Both the position numbers and the translations under genes were made by a program. DNA of 64,000 bases, taken from contig QZJT01000124.1 in the NCBI GenBank assembly GCA_003597935.1, positions 1-64,000 on the forward strand, read 5' to 3'. The notes under the pieces are model-generated. The model did no database searches, was not told where the DNA came from, and saw only the letters and a program-made list of their open reading frames with translations. This stretch comes from Phycisphaerales bacterium. GTDB taxonomy: Bacteria; Planctomycetota; Phycisphaerae; UBA1845. Shown here one piece after another: positions 8,656 to 17,443 of the stretch (position 1 is the first letter of the stretch; every line of letters begins with the position of its first letter).

Positions 8656-9456
8656 TCAGTCGTCGTCATCGCCGTCGTCGTCGTCTCCGTCGTCATCATC
8701 ACCGCCGCTGATGACGCGGCCGGTGGGCGTGACCAGGATCTCGCGGTTGCGGCCGTTGATCTTCCCCTCGATCTCATAGAGGACGATCATTTTCTTTTCC
8801 ACCACGACGGCGGCGCCGGCCCCGAACTGCCCGTCGATGGCGCTGCGCACGCCCGCCGGAGCGCCGGCGGCCGGGATGATCTGCTCGACTTCCAGCAGCG
8901 CCCCCTCGGCGGTCACGGCCGCCTCGTGGCTGACCCCATTGGCCTGCCATTCGGCTTCGTAGATGACCACGCCGCGCTCGACCTCGCGAGAGTAGTGCAG
9001 CACCGCGCCGTTTCCGGCCTGTTTCCGCAACACCGCCCGGGCGGCTTCGGGAACCTGGTCCTCGGGCACTTCGGCCTCATCGCCGTCATCGCCGTCATCG
9101 TCGTCGCCGTCGTCATCATCGCCGTCGTCGTCGCCCGCCAGGAGGGTCCCGTCTGCGGCCACGGCGATCTCGACTTCCCGCCCATTGACGAGCCACTCCG
9201 CCTCGTAGACTACCTGCCCGCCGCGCATCTCCTTTTCGATCTCGCGCACGGTGGCCCCGTTCGCCTCGCGCAGGATCGTGTCCCGGACGGCCTGCGGCAG
9301 GTCTTCCCACGCCACCCGCTCATCGGTGGGGTTCATCACCGCCCCGGCCAGCAACGCCGTCAGGCCCACCGCCCCGACCGTACAGAGCACGGCCTTCGTC
9401 CACGTCGTCATCCGCGTTTGCACCGCTCTCGTCCACGCTTTCACCCGAGTTTGCAT
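8656..9456 (-). CDS. Acidic PepSY-like repeat protein
   Basis: Start placed at MQTRVKAWTRAV (9456), which has GGAGA 8-10 nt upstream; the track ORF runs 27 codons longer without support. A membrane or signal segment (AVLCTVGAVGLTALLAGAV) is followed by three repeats of one module, each with a predicted helix (LPQAVRDTILREANGA, VPEAARAVLRKQAGNGA, APAGVRSAIDGQFGAGA), then a beta pair YEAEWLVNGREVEIAV or similar. This is the pattern of PepSY-like (BLIP-like) domains. Asp-Gly runs (DDDGDDDDGDD) link modules 1 and 2 and form the extreme C-terminus, possibly binding calcium or other cations. Found next to two-component systems in many bacteria. Confidence 0.72.
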   Translation of the reverse strand: MQTRVKAWTRAVQTRMTTWTKAVLCTVGAVGLTALLAGAVMNPTDERVAWEDLPQAVRDTILREANGATVREIEKEMRGGQVVYEAEWLVNGREVEIAVAADGTLLAGDDDGDDDDGDDDDGDDGDEAEVPEDQVPEAARAVLRKQAGNGAVLHYSREVERGVVIYEAEWQANGVSHEAAVTAEGALLEVEQIIPAAGAPAGVRSAIDGQFGAGAAVVVEKKMIVLYEIEGKINGRNREILVTPTGRVISGGDDDDGDDDDGDDDD

Positions 9457-9589
9457 CTGAGTGTCTCCAATCAGGACTCGCTGGCGGCCGACGCCGACCG
9501 CGCCATGCTCCATCGTAGCGTGCAGACATGAGAGCACGATGAGAGGGTCCCACGCCGACGAACCGGGTTCAAGTGGGCAGTCGGCTCAT

Positions 9590-9803
9590 CCCCCGGCCCC
9601 GGGCATTCATGTCGGGAGTTCTTCGCAACGGTCACCGGTTGCGAACCGGTGCCACAACCCGAGCCCCGGCATTCATGTCGGGCGGCACGGGGGGTAACGC
9701 CTCGACCCCAATCGCGTTCATCCGTGTTCATCTGCGCCCATCCGCGGCTCATCCGGAGCCTATTCCCTGCGGCTCATCTCCGGCTCATCCGCGGTTCATT
9801 CCC
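9590..9803. repeat. Mixed repeat cluster (palindromes and TTCATCCG array)
   Basis: Contains CCGGGCATTCATGTCGGG, CACCGGTTGCGAACCGGTGCCACA and CCCCGGCATTCATGTCGGG, followed from about 9714 by imperfect copies of TTCATCCGTGTTCATCTGCG and GCGGCTCATC units. The last array recurs once at 24430. No gene is seen between 9457 and 9820. Confidence 0.75.
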
Positions 9804-9820
9804 GGCGGCGGCGGAAGCGC

Positions 9821-10612
9821 TCACGCGCTCTGCCGCGGCTTGGACGCGATGATCGCCACCGCCTCCAGATGGGCCTGATACCTGCGGAAGACCCGCCGCA
9901 TGGCCAGCACCCGCCGGCGGGCTGCGCCGTCGCGCAGCGCGTTCCACGCGAACCGTGCCGCCCCCCGGACGCCTTCGTCGCGAATGAGCCGCCGCGGTTC
10001 CAGCAGGTGCATGGGCGCCTGCATTGTATGCGCGACGCGCAGTCCGCAGGATTCCAGCAGCTCGCGCCAGCCCGCCTCCGTAAGCGGCAGGACCGCGTGG
10101 TGAATCGCGTCGGTCAGCTCGCGGCGGACGCGCTCGGCCAGGTCCGGGTCGATGGTCTCGGGGGCGAGCACGATTTCGTGAATCCCGTAGCGGCCGCCGT
10201 CGCGCAGCAGGCGGGCTGCCTCCGCGACAACGTGCGATTTCACGCCCGGCGTCTGCATCGTCAGCATTGCCTCGCCGTACACGACGCTGGCACAGGCATC
10301 CGGCAGCCCGGTCGCCTGTGCCGCCCCGACCACGCAGCGCTGCGACGTGCCGTTCAGGCATCGCCGCACGCTCTCAGCGGCCGCCTCGTCGCGCTCGATG
10401 GCGACGTAGGAGCGGGGGCGGCGTTGAAGCGTCAGCCGGGCGGTCGCCCCCAGACCCGGCGCGAACTCGACCACGTCGTCATCCGGACCGATGTCGAGCC
10501 GGTCCAACATGCGGCCGGTCAGTTCGACTCCGCCCGGGCGCAGGACTTTCTTACCCAGCCGCGCCAGCACCCAATGGCCCGGCGCTTTTTCGATCCGGGT
10601 GGGTTGCTCCAT
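9821..10612 (-). CDS. Class I SAM-dependent methyltransferase
   Basis: 263 residues. Motif I region VVEFAPGLGATARLTL, acidic motif II end YVAIERDEAAAESV, motif post-I ATGLPDACASVVYGEAML, then LRDGGRYGIHEIVL (motif III-like) place it among Rossmann-fold methyltransferases of the UbiE/small-molecule type. The C-terminal third is helical and Arg-rich (RFAWNALRDGAARRRVLAMRRVFRRYQAHL) and is not a standard catalytic element. The substrate cannot be read. It follows the nitric oxide reductase gene on the same strand with a 160-bp gap carrying a 7-nt tandem array, so co-expression with it is plausible but unproven. Confidence 0.85.
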   Translation of the reverse strand: MEQPTRIEKAPGHWVLARLGKKVLRPGGVELTGRMLDRLDIGPDDDVVEFAPGLGATARLTLQRRPRSYVAIERDEAAAESVRRCLNGTSQRCVVGAAQATGLPDACASVVYGEAMLTMQTPGVKSHVVAEAARLLRDGGRYGIHEIVLAPETIDPDLAERVRRELTDAIHHAVLPLTEAGWRELLESCGLRVAHTMQAPMHLLEPRRLIRDEGVRGAARFAWNALRDGAARRRVLAMRRVFRRYQAHLEAVAIIASKPRQSA

Positions 10613-10710
10613 GACGTCGTCTCACACGATTCCTGAGAATCCGGTACCTTCCAACTCACCCGTCGGCGCTTCGCCGAAAAGCCGCCTGGCCCGGACTGAG
10701 TGCTTTCTGC

Positions 10711-10749
10711 ATTCGTTATTCGTTATTCGACATTCGACATTCGACATTC
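10711..10749. repeat. 7-nt tandem array (ATTCGTT/ATTCGAC)
   Basis: Five heptamers in phase, two ATTCGTT and three ATTCGAC, between the methyltransferase and the reductase gene. The reverse complement of the same array type recurs at 62335-62378. Confidence 0.85.
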
Positions 10750-10772
10750 CTGACGGGCGCAATCATGGGCGC

Positions 10773-13055
10773 TTATGCCGGGCTTGCGATCGCCTCGATC
10801 GCCGCGTCGCGGTCTTCCCTCAGCGACCAGCCGGTCTTCAGTCCCAGCACGAACCATCCCAGGGCGAGGGCGCCGCTGGCGAACACTGTGTCGCCGATGA
10901 CGCGCAGCCAGCGGAGCGTGTCCATCAGCGGCGTCTGCAGGAACTCGGCCGAGCGGGCATACCACAGCCCCTTCTCCACGCTCGCCCACGCCTGCATCAG
11001 GCCCACCGGCAGCAGGCTCAGCAGCACCATCAGCAAGAGGCCGACATTGATTGACCAGAAGGCGTAGGCCAACGCTCCAGTGCGCCAGACGCGTCGCGTG
11101 GCCAGCCCCTTGAGGCAGAACAGCATCAGGCCGACGCCCAACATGCCGTAGACGCCGAACAGCGCCGTGTGGCCGTGGACCGGCGTGGTGTTCAGACCCT
11201 GCATGTAGTACAGGGCGATGGGCGGATTGATGAAGAACCCGAACAGGCCGGCGCCCACCAGGTTCCAGAACGCCACCGCCACGAAGAAGTAGATCGGCCA
11301 CTTGTAGGCCGATACCCACGAGCGCACTCGGCTGAGCGTCAGGTTTTCGTATGCCTCGAATCCTATGAGCACCAGCGGCACCACCTCCAGCGCGCTGAAC
11401 GTCGCCCCCAGCGCCAGCACGGCCGTGGGCGTGCCCGTGAAATAAAGGTGATGGAACGTGCCGATGATCCCGCCGCTCAGGAAGATGGTGCTGGAGAAGA
11501 TCACCGCCGAGGTGGCCGTCGACGAGCGCAGCAGGCCCATCCGCGTGAACAGGAACGCGATGGCCACCGTGGCGAAGACCTCGAAGAACCCCTCGACCCA
11601 CAGGTGAACGACCCACCAGCGCCAGTACTCGATAACCGCCAGGTTAGTGCGCCGGCCCCACATGAGGCCCGCGCCGTAGAACAGCGCGATCGCAGTCGAG
11701 GCGATCAGGAACATGGCCAGCAGCGAGCGGTTGTCGCGCGCGTGGCGCAGGGCCGGCCACATCGCCCGCGCCATGAGGAAGAGCCACAGGAACAGGCCGA
11801 TGAAGAGGAAGATCTGCCAGAACCGTCCCAGGTCGACGTATTCCAGTCCCTGGTGGCCCAGCCACAAGTTGGTGATCAGGCCCAGTTTCTGCTGCACGCC
11901 CAGCCATTGGCCCGCCATCGAGCCGACCACGATGACCAGCAGACACACGAACAACACGTTGACGCCCAGCCGTTGGAGCTTCGGCTCATAGCCGGATACC
12001 GCCGGGGCCAGGAACAACCCCGTCGCCAGCCAGGCGGTGGCGATCCAGAAGATGCCCAGTTGGGTGTGCCAGGTGCGCGTGACCGCATACGGGAGGATCT
12101 CGGCCAGCGGAATCCCATAGAATCCGCTGCCCTCGACGCCGTAGTGGGCCGTGACCGCGCCGAGCCCGATCTGGGCCACGATCAGAGCCGCGACGACCCA
12201 GAAGTATTTCAGCGTGGCCCGCATGGACGGGGTAGGGTCGAGTGCCAGCAGCGGGTCCCGCTCCGGCGGGTCGCTCTCTTCTTCGGGCTTGGCCCGCTGC
12301 ACGGCGAAATACCACGTTAGCGCACCGATCCCGGCCAGCAGCATCACGAAGCTGACGACCGACCAGACGACGATGGAACCGGTGGGGCGATTGGCGATGA
12401 GGCTCTCGGCCGGCCAGTTCTGGGTGTAGGTGATGTCGGAGCCGGGGCGGTTGGTGGCGCAGGCCCACGAGGTCCAGAAAAAGAAAGCGTTGAGCATCGC
12501 CCGCCGCTCGGCCGACGGGATCGCGCCGCTCGGAATCGCGTACGCGTCGCGCAGGTCAACGAGCGCCGGGTCGTCGCTGAAGAGCGCATTGTAGTGTCCA
12601 CCCACCTCGGCGATGGCCTCGGCCCGCAGGCTCGACACCCGCAGGTCGCCGGTGGCCGCGTCGAACGTGTTGGTGCGCAGCTCGGCCTGAAGCCGGGCCT
12701 GCAGCGCCGCCTGCGTCTCCGATGGAAGGTCGTCGAAGGGTCGGGCGTGGTCCGTCTGCGCCCACTGGTCGAGCAGCCAGACAGCCTCCCGATGGAGCCA
12801 GTCGGCCGACCAGTCCGGGGCCACGTACGCGCCGTGACCCCAGATCGACCCGACCTCCTGCCCGCCCATCGACTGCCAGACGTGCCGCCCGCTTTCTATT
12901 TGTGCCCGCGTGAACAGCACCCGCCCGTCGTCGCTGACGACCCGATCCGGTATCGGCGGTGCCATTCTGTAAATCTCTACGCCATAATAGCTTAATACAG
13001 CGAAGGAGGCCGCGATGACGATCCCCAACCCCCACCAGAGCCGCTTGGCATTCAT
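10773..13055 (-). CDS. norZ: Quinol-dependent nitric oxide reductase (qNor)
   Basis: Reduces 2 NO to N2O with electrons from quinol in the cytoplasmic membrane. Start at MNAKRLWWGLG (13055) with GGAAG 7 nt upstream. The N-terminal part has one TM, then a large periplasmic domain without a CxxCH heme site (GRHVWQSMGGQEVGSIWGHGAYVAPDW), which separates qNor from cytochrome c-dependent NorB. The heme-copper-oxidase core follows with about 12 further TMs, including the metal-ligand stretches HLWVEGFFEVFATV, FHHLYFTGTP and PVHGHTALFGVYGMLGVG. About 760 residues, normal for qNor. Divergent from an Rrf2-family gene, typical of NO-responsive control. It detoxifies NO or completes partial denitrification; no other denitrification gene is in the window. 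Confidence 0.95.
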   Translation of the reverse strand: MNAKRLWWGLGIVIAASFAVLSYYGVEIYRMAPPIPDRVVSDDGRVLFTRAQIESGRHVWQSMGGQEVGSIWGHGAYVAPDWSADWLHREAVWLLDQWAQTDHARPFDDLPSETQAALQARLQAELRTNTFDAATGDLRVSSLRAEAIAEVGGHYNALFSDDPALVDLRDAYAIPSGAIPSAERRAMLNAFFFWTSWACATNRPGSDITYTQNWPAESLIANRPTGSIVVWSVVSFVMLLAGIGALTWYFAVQRAKPEEESDPPERDPLLALDPTPSMRATLKYFWVVAALIVAQIGLGAVTAHYGVEGSGFYGIPLAEILPYAVTRTWHTQLGIFWIATAWLATGLFLAPAVSGYEPKLQRLGVNVLFVCLLVIVVGSMAGQWLGVQQKLGLITNLWLGHQGLEYVDLGRFWQIFLFIGLFLWLFLMARAMWPALRHARDNRSLLAMFLIASTAIALFYGAGLMWGRRTNLAVIEYWRWWVVHLWVEGFFEVFATVAIAFLFTRMGLLRSSTATSAVIFSSTIFLSGGIIGTFHHLYFTGTPTAVLALGATFSALEVVPLVLIGFEAYENLTLSRVRSWVSAYKWPIYFFVAVAFWNLVGAGLFGFFINPPIALYYMQGLNTTPVHGHTALFGVYGMLGVGLMLFCLKGLATRRVWRTGALAYAFWSINVGLLLMVLLSLLPVGLMQAWASVEKGLWYARSAEFLQTPLMDTLRWLRVIGDTVFASGALALGWFVLGLKTGWSLREDRDAAIEAIASPA

Positions 13056-13085
13056 CTGACTTCCGCTCCGACACGAAACAGTGTT

Positions 13086-13101
13086 ATCTGGACCCATAAA
13101 T
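13086..13101. promoter_or_regulatory. Inverted repeat in norZ/Rrf2 intergenic region
   Basis: TTATCTGGACCCATAA has mirrored ends (TTAT-N8-ATAA) and lies between the divergent starts. A second inverted repeat, AAGGC-N7-GCCTT, lies at about 13144-13160 just after the Rrf2 -10 box. Either could be an operator; neither matches a published consensus that I can recall with certainty. Confidence 0.3.
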
Positions 13102-13106
13102 CCACT

Positions 13107-13134
13107 TTACTGATCGAAGTCTACCGGGTATAAT
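13107..13134 (+). promoter_or_regulatory. Sigma-70-type promoter of Rrf2 gene
   Basis: TTACTG (13107-13112), 16-nt spacer, perfect TATAAT (13129-13134). Transcription would start near 13141, leaving a leader of about 33 nt before ATG 13174 with TTGGAG as ribosome-binding site. Confidence 0.65.
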
Positions 13135-13173
13135 TTGGATGTCAAGGCCCAAATAGCCTTTTTTGGAGATTAC

Positions 13174-13680
13174 ATGATATCCCCCACCGCCGAATACGCC
13201 CTCCGGGCCGTGGTGGCCGTGGCCCAGGGTCGGGGCCAGGTCATGGTGACGCCGTCGATCGCCGAGGTGACGCGGGTGCCCCCGGGCTATCTACCCAAGG
13301 TCTTGCAGATGCTCAAGAAGGCCGGCCTCTTGGAATCCAAGCGCGGGCTGGGCGGCGGCTTCACGCTGAGCCGGCCGGTTGAGGATATCAGCGTGCTGGA
13401 GGTCGTCAACGCGGTAGAGCCGGTCAAGCGGATCGAGAGCTGTCCGCTTCGGCTCGAATCGCACGGGACGAACCTGTGTCCGCTGCACAAGCGGCTGGAC
13501 GAGGCGGCCGAGATGGTCGAACGGGCCTTCGCCTCGACCGCCATCTCTGACCTGCTGGACGTGCCCGGACGCAGCACGCCGCTGTGCCACGCGACCGCGC
13601 CGGTGACGTTGACCACAGCGTCGGACGGCCGCCCGCCCGAGGAGAGTGGACGTTCCGCGGGCCAAATCTGGGGCGAGTGA
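13174..13680 (+). CDS. Rrf2-family transcriptional regulator (NO-linked)
   Basis: Start at MISPTAEYALRAVVAVAQG (13174), preceded by TTGGAG; the track ORF starts upstream in the promoter. Winged helix-turn-helix of Rrf2 type: PPGYLPKVLQMLKKAGLLESKRGLGGGFTLSRP. The sensing region has two cysteines (ESCPLRL and NLCPLHKRL, 11 residues between them), with a third at STPLCHAT near the C-terminus. NsrR and relatives use three cysteines close together, so an Fe-S cluster here would need an altered spacing or another ligand. Divergent placement to norZ suggests it represses norZ until NO damages the cofactor. The tail after about residue 140 is low complexity. Confidence 0.85.
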   Translation: MISPTAEYALRAVVAVAQGRGQVMVTPSIAEVTRVPPGYLPKVLQMLKKAGLLESKRGLGGGFTLSRPVEDISVLEVVNAVEPVKRIESCPLRLESHGTNLCPLHKRLDEAAEMVERAFASTAISDLLDVPGRSTPLCHATAPVTLTTASDGRPPEESGRSAGQIWGE

Positions 13681-13758
13681 CCACGCCGGCCGTGAGCGTC
13701 TTGCCCTGGGGAGAGGCAAAGGACGAAGGCGTTGCGGCCGGCGACGGATGCGGGCGGT

Positions 13759-14247
13759 TCAACACCCCCACCGCAGCCGCTTTTCCGCCTCTTTCCCGCA
13801 CGGAACACGGACGGTACGCCCGTCGATCCTGTCCCGGAACATCCGGTAGTGCCTCTTGATTCTGGCGACGTATTCCGGGTCTTTCAGCAGCACGTTCTTG
13901 CACAGCTCCAGGAGGGCAGGGGCCAGCTTCGATTGACGGCTCAGGCGAGTGAGGGTGGGGCCGCACAACTCGTCAACCGCGGACTTACTGGGAACACTTA
14001 ACCACCGCGTGTAGAATGCCCGTTTTTCCCAGCCATAGGCGATCACCGCCAGCGGCTCGCGGCTGCGCGGCGAGACCACCAGAAAGAAGACCCGCCGACA
14101 GTCGCAGTTTTTCTCGTCACAGTACGATTCCAGAAAACCGTACGTCCAGGCGGGAAGACCGAACTCCGATTCATTGAACACCCGGATCGAACGAGTTTCC
14201 TCCTCGGCCAGCTCGGGGAACAGGTTGTGGAGCAGCGTGTAGGACAT
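13759..14247 (-). CDS. Conserved hypothetical protein, Cys-rich loop
   Basis: 162 residues from MSYTLLHNLFPEL, the start being fixed by a perfect AAGGAGGT 6 nt upstream. A cysteine cluster YCDEKNCDCRRV at about residue 45-60 followed by FFLVVSPRSREPLAVIAYGWE suggests a small metal-binding or disulfide-containing fold. The C-terminal part is helical and basic (RIKRHYRMFRDRIDGRTVRV). I do not recognise a named domain. It follows the nucleotidyltransferase-fold gene on the same strand after 131 bp. Confidence 0.7.
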   Translation of the reverse strand: MSYTLLHNLFPELAEEETRSIRVFNESEFGLPAWTYGFLESYCDEKNCDCRRVFFLVVSPRSREPLAVIAYGWEKRAFYTRWLSVPSKSAVDELCGPTLTRLSRQSKLAPALLELCKNVLLKDPEYVARIKRHYRMFRDRIDGRTVRVPCGKEAEKRLRWGC

Positions 14248-14378
14248 GAGTACCTCCTTGCACAAGAACTGCGGACTCTGTTGCGAGCCTACACCGGACG
14301 CGGCGCGGATTCAAGGAAAAACCGGCGCCCTCCGCGGCGCACGGCGCGTTGCCGATGGCGATCGAAGCGGGCCGCTCT

Positions 14379-15536
14379 TCAGAACGGTATCTCTGCGTCG
14401 TCGCCGACCGGAACCACACCCACCTGACGATCGAACAGCACCTGCACCCGCCCCGGCGACAGGGCGTCGGGGCGGAACGTGAAGTCGGCGTGCTGTCGCA
14501 GGAAGCGCGAGGCGCCGCAGCCGGGAACCTGGCACTCGCGTTTGCCCTCTTTCGGGCAGGAACCGAAGGAACAGAGCCGGCCCAGGTATCGGTCGGTGCC
14601 CGGCTCCAACAGGAACATCTCGACCTGGTGGTGGGCCACGCCGATGTTGCGGGCGGCCTGCAACTCGTTCAGCGCCCGGCTCCGCGCCTTCTGGACACGC
14701 TTAAGATCGCTGACGTCGCTTACCCAGACGGCCAGGTCGACGTCGTGGCACTCGTGCCAGATGGCGATGCCCGCCCGTCGGAACTCGCGGAAGCGCGGCA
14801 CTTCCTTCTCCAGCGGCGCGGCCACCGAGCCGAACAGCGCCACCTTCGTCACGGCCGGCAGCTTCGACAGTTCCCGCGCCACCCACACGGCCGCGGTGCG
14901 GAAGTCGTCGCGGCGGCGGAGCATCGCCTGGTTTTCGCTGGCGATCTCCTTCCTGCTCCGCGGTTGGTCGCGGGACTCGTCGTCGTCAACGAAGACGACG
15001 TCCAGCTCTTCGTCGTCGGCCACAACGTTGGGGTGGTCACCCTGCAACTCGCCGTCCGCTTCGTATTCGTCGTCTTCGTCGAACGAATCGTCGCCTCCGC
15101 AAAAAAGGCGCTCGGAGGCGCGAACGCCGGGGAGGGTCACGCGCCACGAGCCGCCGGGCCGGGGCGGCACGTGCGAAACCGCCGCGTCGTCCGCGTCGAG
15201 CGCCCCGTCCCACTCCACCAGGCGGGGAAACTCGTCCGACGATCGGCGAGGGTTCGGCGCCGCCTGACCGTCCGCGGCGGCGCCCTTGCGCCTCCGAGAA
15301 CCGCGCTTCCCGGCCGGACCCGGGTCGATCACGCCGAATCGCTTCTCGTACATGTGGCGGATCCAGTCGCCCACCGGCTCCTTCCACCGCTGGCGGGGAC
15401 TGGGGACGTTCTTGATGAGGCTGAGTGGGTTCAGCCCCAGTTCCTTCGCCATGCGCAGCGTCTCGGCGTTGAGCCGACACTTCCGTTTGGCCTCATCCCA
15501 GCGGGCGTCCTTCGTTGATTTGCGCTTCTTGGCCAT
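14379..15536 (-). CDS. Nucleotidyltransferase-fold protein with zinc-type tail
   Basis: Start at MAKKRKSTKDARWDEAKRKC (15536); upstream codons in the track ORF are not protein-like. N-terminal helical module (LRMAKELGLNPLSLIKNVPSP, WIRHMYEKRFG), then a disordered Arg/Asp-rich stretch to about residue 180. Next comes a DNA polymerase-beta-like nucleotidyltransferase core: VTKVALFGSVAAPL, then CHDVDLAVWVSD with the Asp-x-Asp pair. The C-terminus has SFGSCPKEGKRECQVPGCG, a probable zinc-binding knuckle. 385 residues. MNT-like cores occur in antitoxins and in tRNA or protein AMPylators; the partner at 13759 is not HEPN-like, so the role is open. Confidence 0.7.
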   Translation of the reverse strand: MAKKRKSTKDARWDEAKRKCRLNAETLRMAKELGLNPLSLIKNVPSPRQRWKEPVGDWIRHMYEKRFGVIDPGPAGKRGSRRRKGAAADGQAAPNPRRSSDEFPRLVEWDGALDADDAAVSHVPPRPGGSWRVTLPGVRASERLFCGGDDSFDEDDEYEADGELQGDHPNVVADDEELDVVFVDDDESRDQPRSRKEIASENQAMLRRRDDFRTAAVWVARELSKLPAVTKVALFGSVAAPLEKEVPRFREFRRAGIAIWHECHDVDLAVWVSDVSDLKRVQKARSRALNELQAARNIGVAHHQVEMFLLEPGTDRYLGRLCSFGSCPKEGKRECQVPGCGASRFLRQHADFTFRPDALSPGRVQVLFDRQVGVVPVGDDAEIPF

Positions 15537-15771
15537 CGCGTGCCAGACTCCGGCTGTACCCTGGGTGAAGCAGTGTACCGGAAGCGCCGTCGGACGTGCA
15601 ACGTCCGGCGCCAATCGGCCCGATCGGAAGCGGGACCGGACCGGTCGCAGCCGGCGGCGCCGAGGGCCGGTCGTTGCACGCGGCCACACGCGCGAGTATG
15701 TATCCGCCGGACGACCGCGGCGCGCGGAGCGCGGCGGGCCGCGGCGAACACCCTGTCGGACAGAAGCACCG

Positions 15772-17022
15772 ATGCGCAGCTCAGTGCCCACCTGGATGGC
15801 GATCGGAATGGTCATGACGTGGGGATGCTCATCGAACAGCGGCGGCCGTTTTCAGGATCCGGCGGCCGGGCATGAGCCGGAAGACGCGCTGGTCCGCAGC
15901 GCCCTGCGCGTCCACCAGTCGGCGATCGTGATCGACGGACACAACGACCTGCCCGGCGAGCTGCGCACGAAATCCGCGTCGGGCTTCGACGTCATCGACA
16001 TCGCGCAGCCCCAGCCCTCGCTGCACACGGACATTCCGCGCCTGCGGGCCGGCGGCGTAGGGGCGCAGTTCTGGTCGGCCTATGTGCCGGTGTCCACCAT
16101 CGAATCCGGCGGGGCGGCGCGTTTCGCCCTGGAGCAGATCGACCTCATCAAGCGGATGGCCGCGCGCTACCCGGATGCCTTCGAGATGGCGTACAGCGCC
16201 GCCGACGTCGAGCGGATCCACCGCCGCGGGCGGATCGCGTCGCTGATCGGCGTCGAAGGCGGTCACGCCATCGAGAACTCGCTGGGGGCGCTGCGGATGT
16301 TCTACGAGCTGGGGGCGCGCTACCTGACGCTGACGCACACGAAGTCGCTCGACTGGGCGGACTCGTGCAGCGACGAGCCGAAAAGCGGCGGGCTGTCGCC
16401 GTTCGGCGAGCAGGTGGTGCGCCAGATGAACCGGCTGGGCATGCTGGTGGATATTTCGCACGTGTCGGCGGACACCATGCGGGCGGTGCTGCGGGTGTCC
16501 GAGGCGCCGGTGATCGCGTCGCACTCGTCGGCATACGCGCTGGTGCCCCATCCGCGGAACGTGCCGGATGACGTGTTGACACTTATCGCCGGGAACGGAG
16601 GCGTGGTGATGGTGAACTTCTATCCGGTCTTCATCGCGGCGGAGGGGGGCGAGTTCTCGAAGGCCCGGACGGAGGCGCGGGCGTCGCTGCGGGCCCGGTA
16701 CGAGGACGAAGAGGCGTTCAAAGCCGCCTACGACGCCTGGCAGCGCAAGCACCCCGAGCCGGCCGCGACGATCGACACGGTGGTGGACCACATCGACCAT
16801 ATCGTGAAGGTGGCCGGGGTCGATCACGTCGGACTCGGATCGGATTTCGACGGCGTGCCGAGCCTGCCGGCGGGGCTGGAGGACGTATCGAAGTTCCCCG
16901 CCCTCACCATCGAACTGCTGCGGCGCGGCTACACGGACGCGGACGTCAGGAAGATCCTGGGCGGGAACCTGCTGCGGGCGCTGCGCGAGGCGGAGCGGGT
17001 CGCGGCGGAGTTGGAAGGTTGA
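15772..17022 (+). CDS. Membrane dipeptidase (peptidase family M19), lipoprotein
   Basis: Start at MRSSVPTWMAIGMVM (15772); a lipobox-like MTWGC sits at about residues 15-19. M19 metal ligands are visible in order: DGHNDLP (HxD), IGVEGGH (bridging Glu), DISHVS, ASHSSAYALVPHPRN and GLGSDFDG. The fold is a TIM barrel of 417 residues in all, the usual size. It hydrolyses dipeptides (often L-D or Gly-containing) with two zinc ions at the cell surface. The last codons (TTG GAA GGT TGA) are already part of the repeat array that follows, so the array supplies the stop codon. Confidence 0.92.
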   Translation: MRSSVPTWMAIGMVMTWGCSSNSGGRFQDPAAGHEPEDALVRSALRVHQSAIVIDGHNDLPGELRTKSASGFDVIDIAQPQPSLHTDIPRLRAGGVGAQFWSAYVPVSTIESGGAARFALEQIDLIKRMAARYPDAFEMAYSAADVERIHRRGRIASLIGVEGGHAIENSLGALRMFYELGARYLTLTHTKSLDWADSCSDEPKSGGLSPFGEQVVRQMNRLGMLVDISHVSADTMRAVLRVSEAPVIASHSSAYALVPHPRNVPDDVLTLIAGNGGVVMVNFYPVFIAAEGGEFSKARTEARASLRARYEDEEAFKAAYDAWQRKHPEPAATIDTVVDHIDHIVKVAGVDHVGLGSDFDGVPSLPAGLEDVSKFPALTIELLRRGYTDADVRKILGGNLLRALREAERVAAELEG

Positions 17023-17108
17023 AGGTCGAAGGTTGGCAGGTTGGGAGGTTGCAGGTTGGAAGGTTGAAGGTTGGGAGGTTGCAGGTTGGAGGTTGCAGGT
17101 TGCGGGTT
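17009..17108. repeat. 7-8 nt tandem array (GGTTGAA/GGTTGCA/GGTTGGGA)
   Basis: About twelve units of GGTTG plus AA, CA, GAA, GGA or GCA. It begins inside the last codons of the dipeptidase gene. The reverse-complement type (AACCTTCC) recurs at 20135-20266. Confidence 0.88.
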
Positions 17109-17443
17109 ACAGGGGCGGAAGGTCGGTTGGCCAAGGGTCGAACGTCGAAGGTTGAAGGCCGAGGGGTCGGGGGTGACGGGGGAGACGGGGCGGAAGCGCA
17201 CGGAACGCGAATGTGAATCCGCCACCGTTGCGTGGCGGGCGGGTAAAAGCTGGCGGCCCATCGGGCGGCTTCGATGGCGGTTCTGCGGCGGGGCGATTCG
17301 CTTTCCCGGGCTTTAAGGAACAGGCGCGTCGTCCCGCCTTTTGTTGCTCCCATAGCCGGACTTGGCAGGGTCCGGCGGCGCCGAGCGAGCGGGCGTCCGG
17401 CCCTTGAACTCGCCGCGGAGTTCGGCTACAGTTAGGGTGACGC
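17109..17443. other. Intergenic region
   Basis: No gene is supported. Decayed repeat units continue to about 17165 (GGTCGAACGTCGAAGGTTGAAGG). TACAGT near 17432 may serve as a -10 box for the gene at 17444. Confidence 0.4.
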
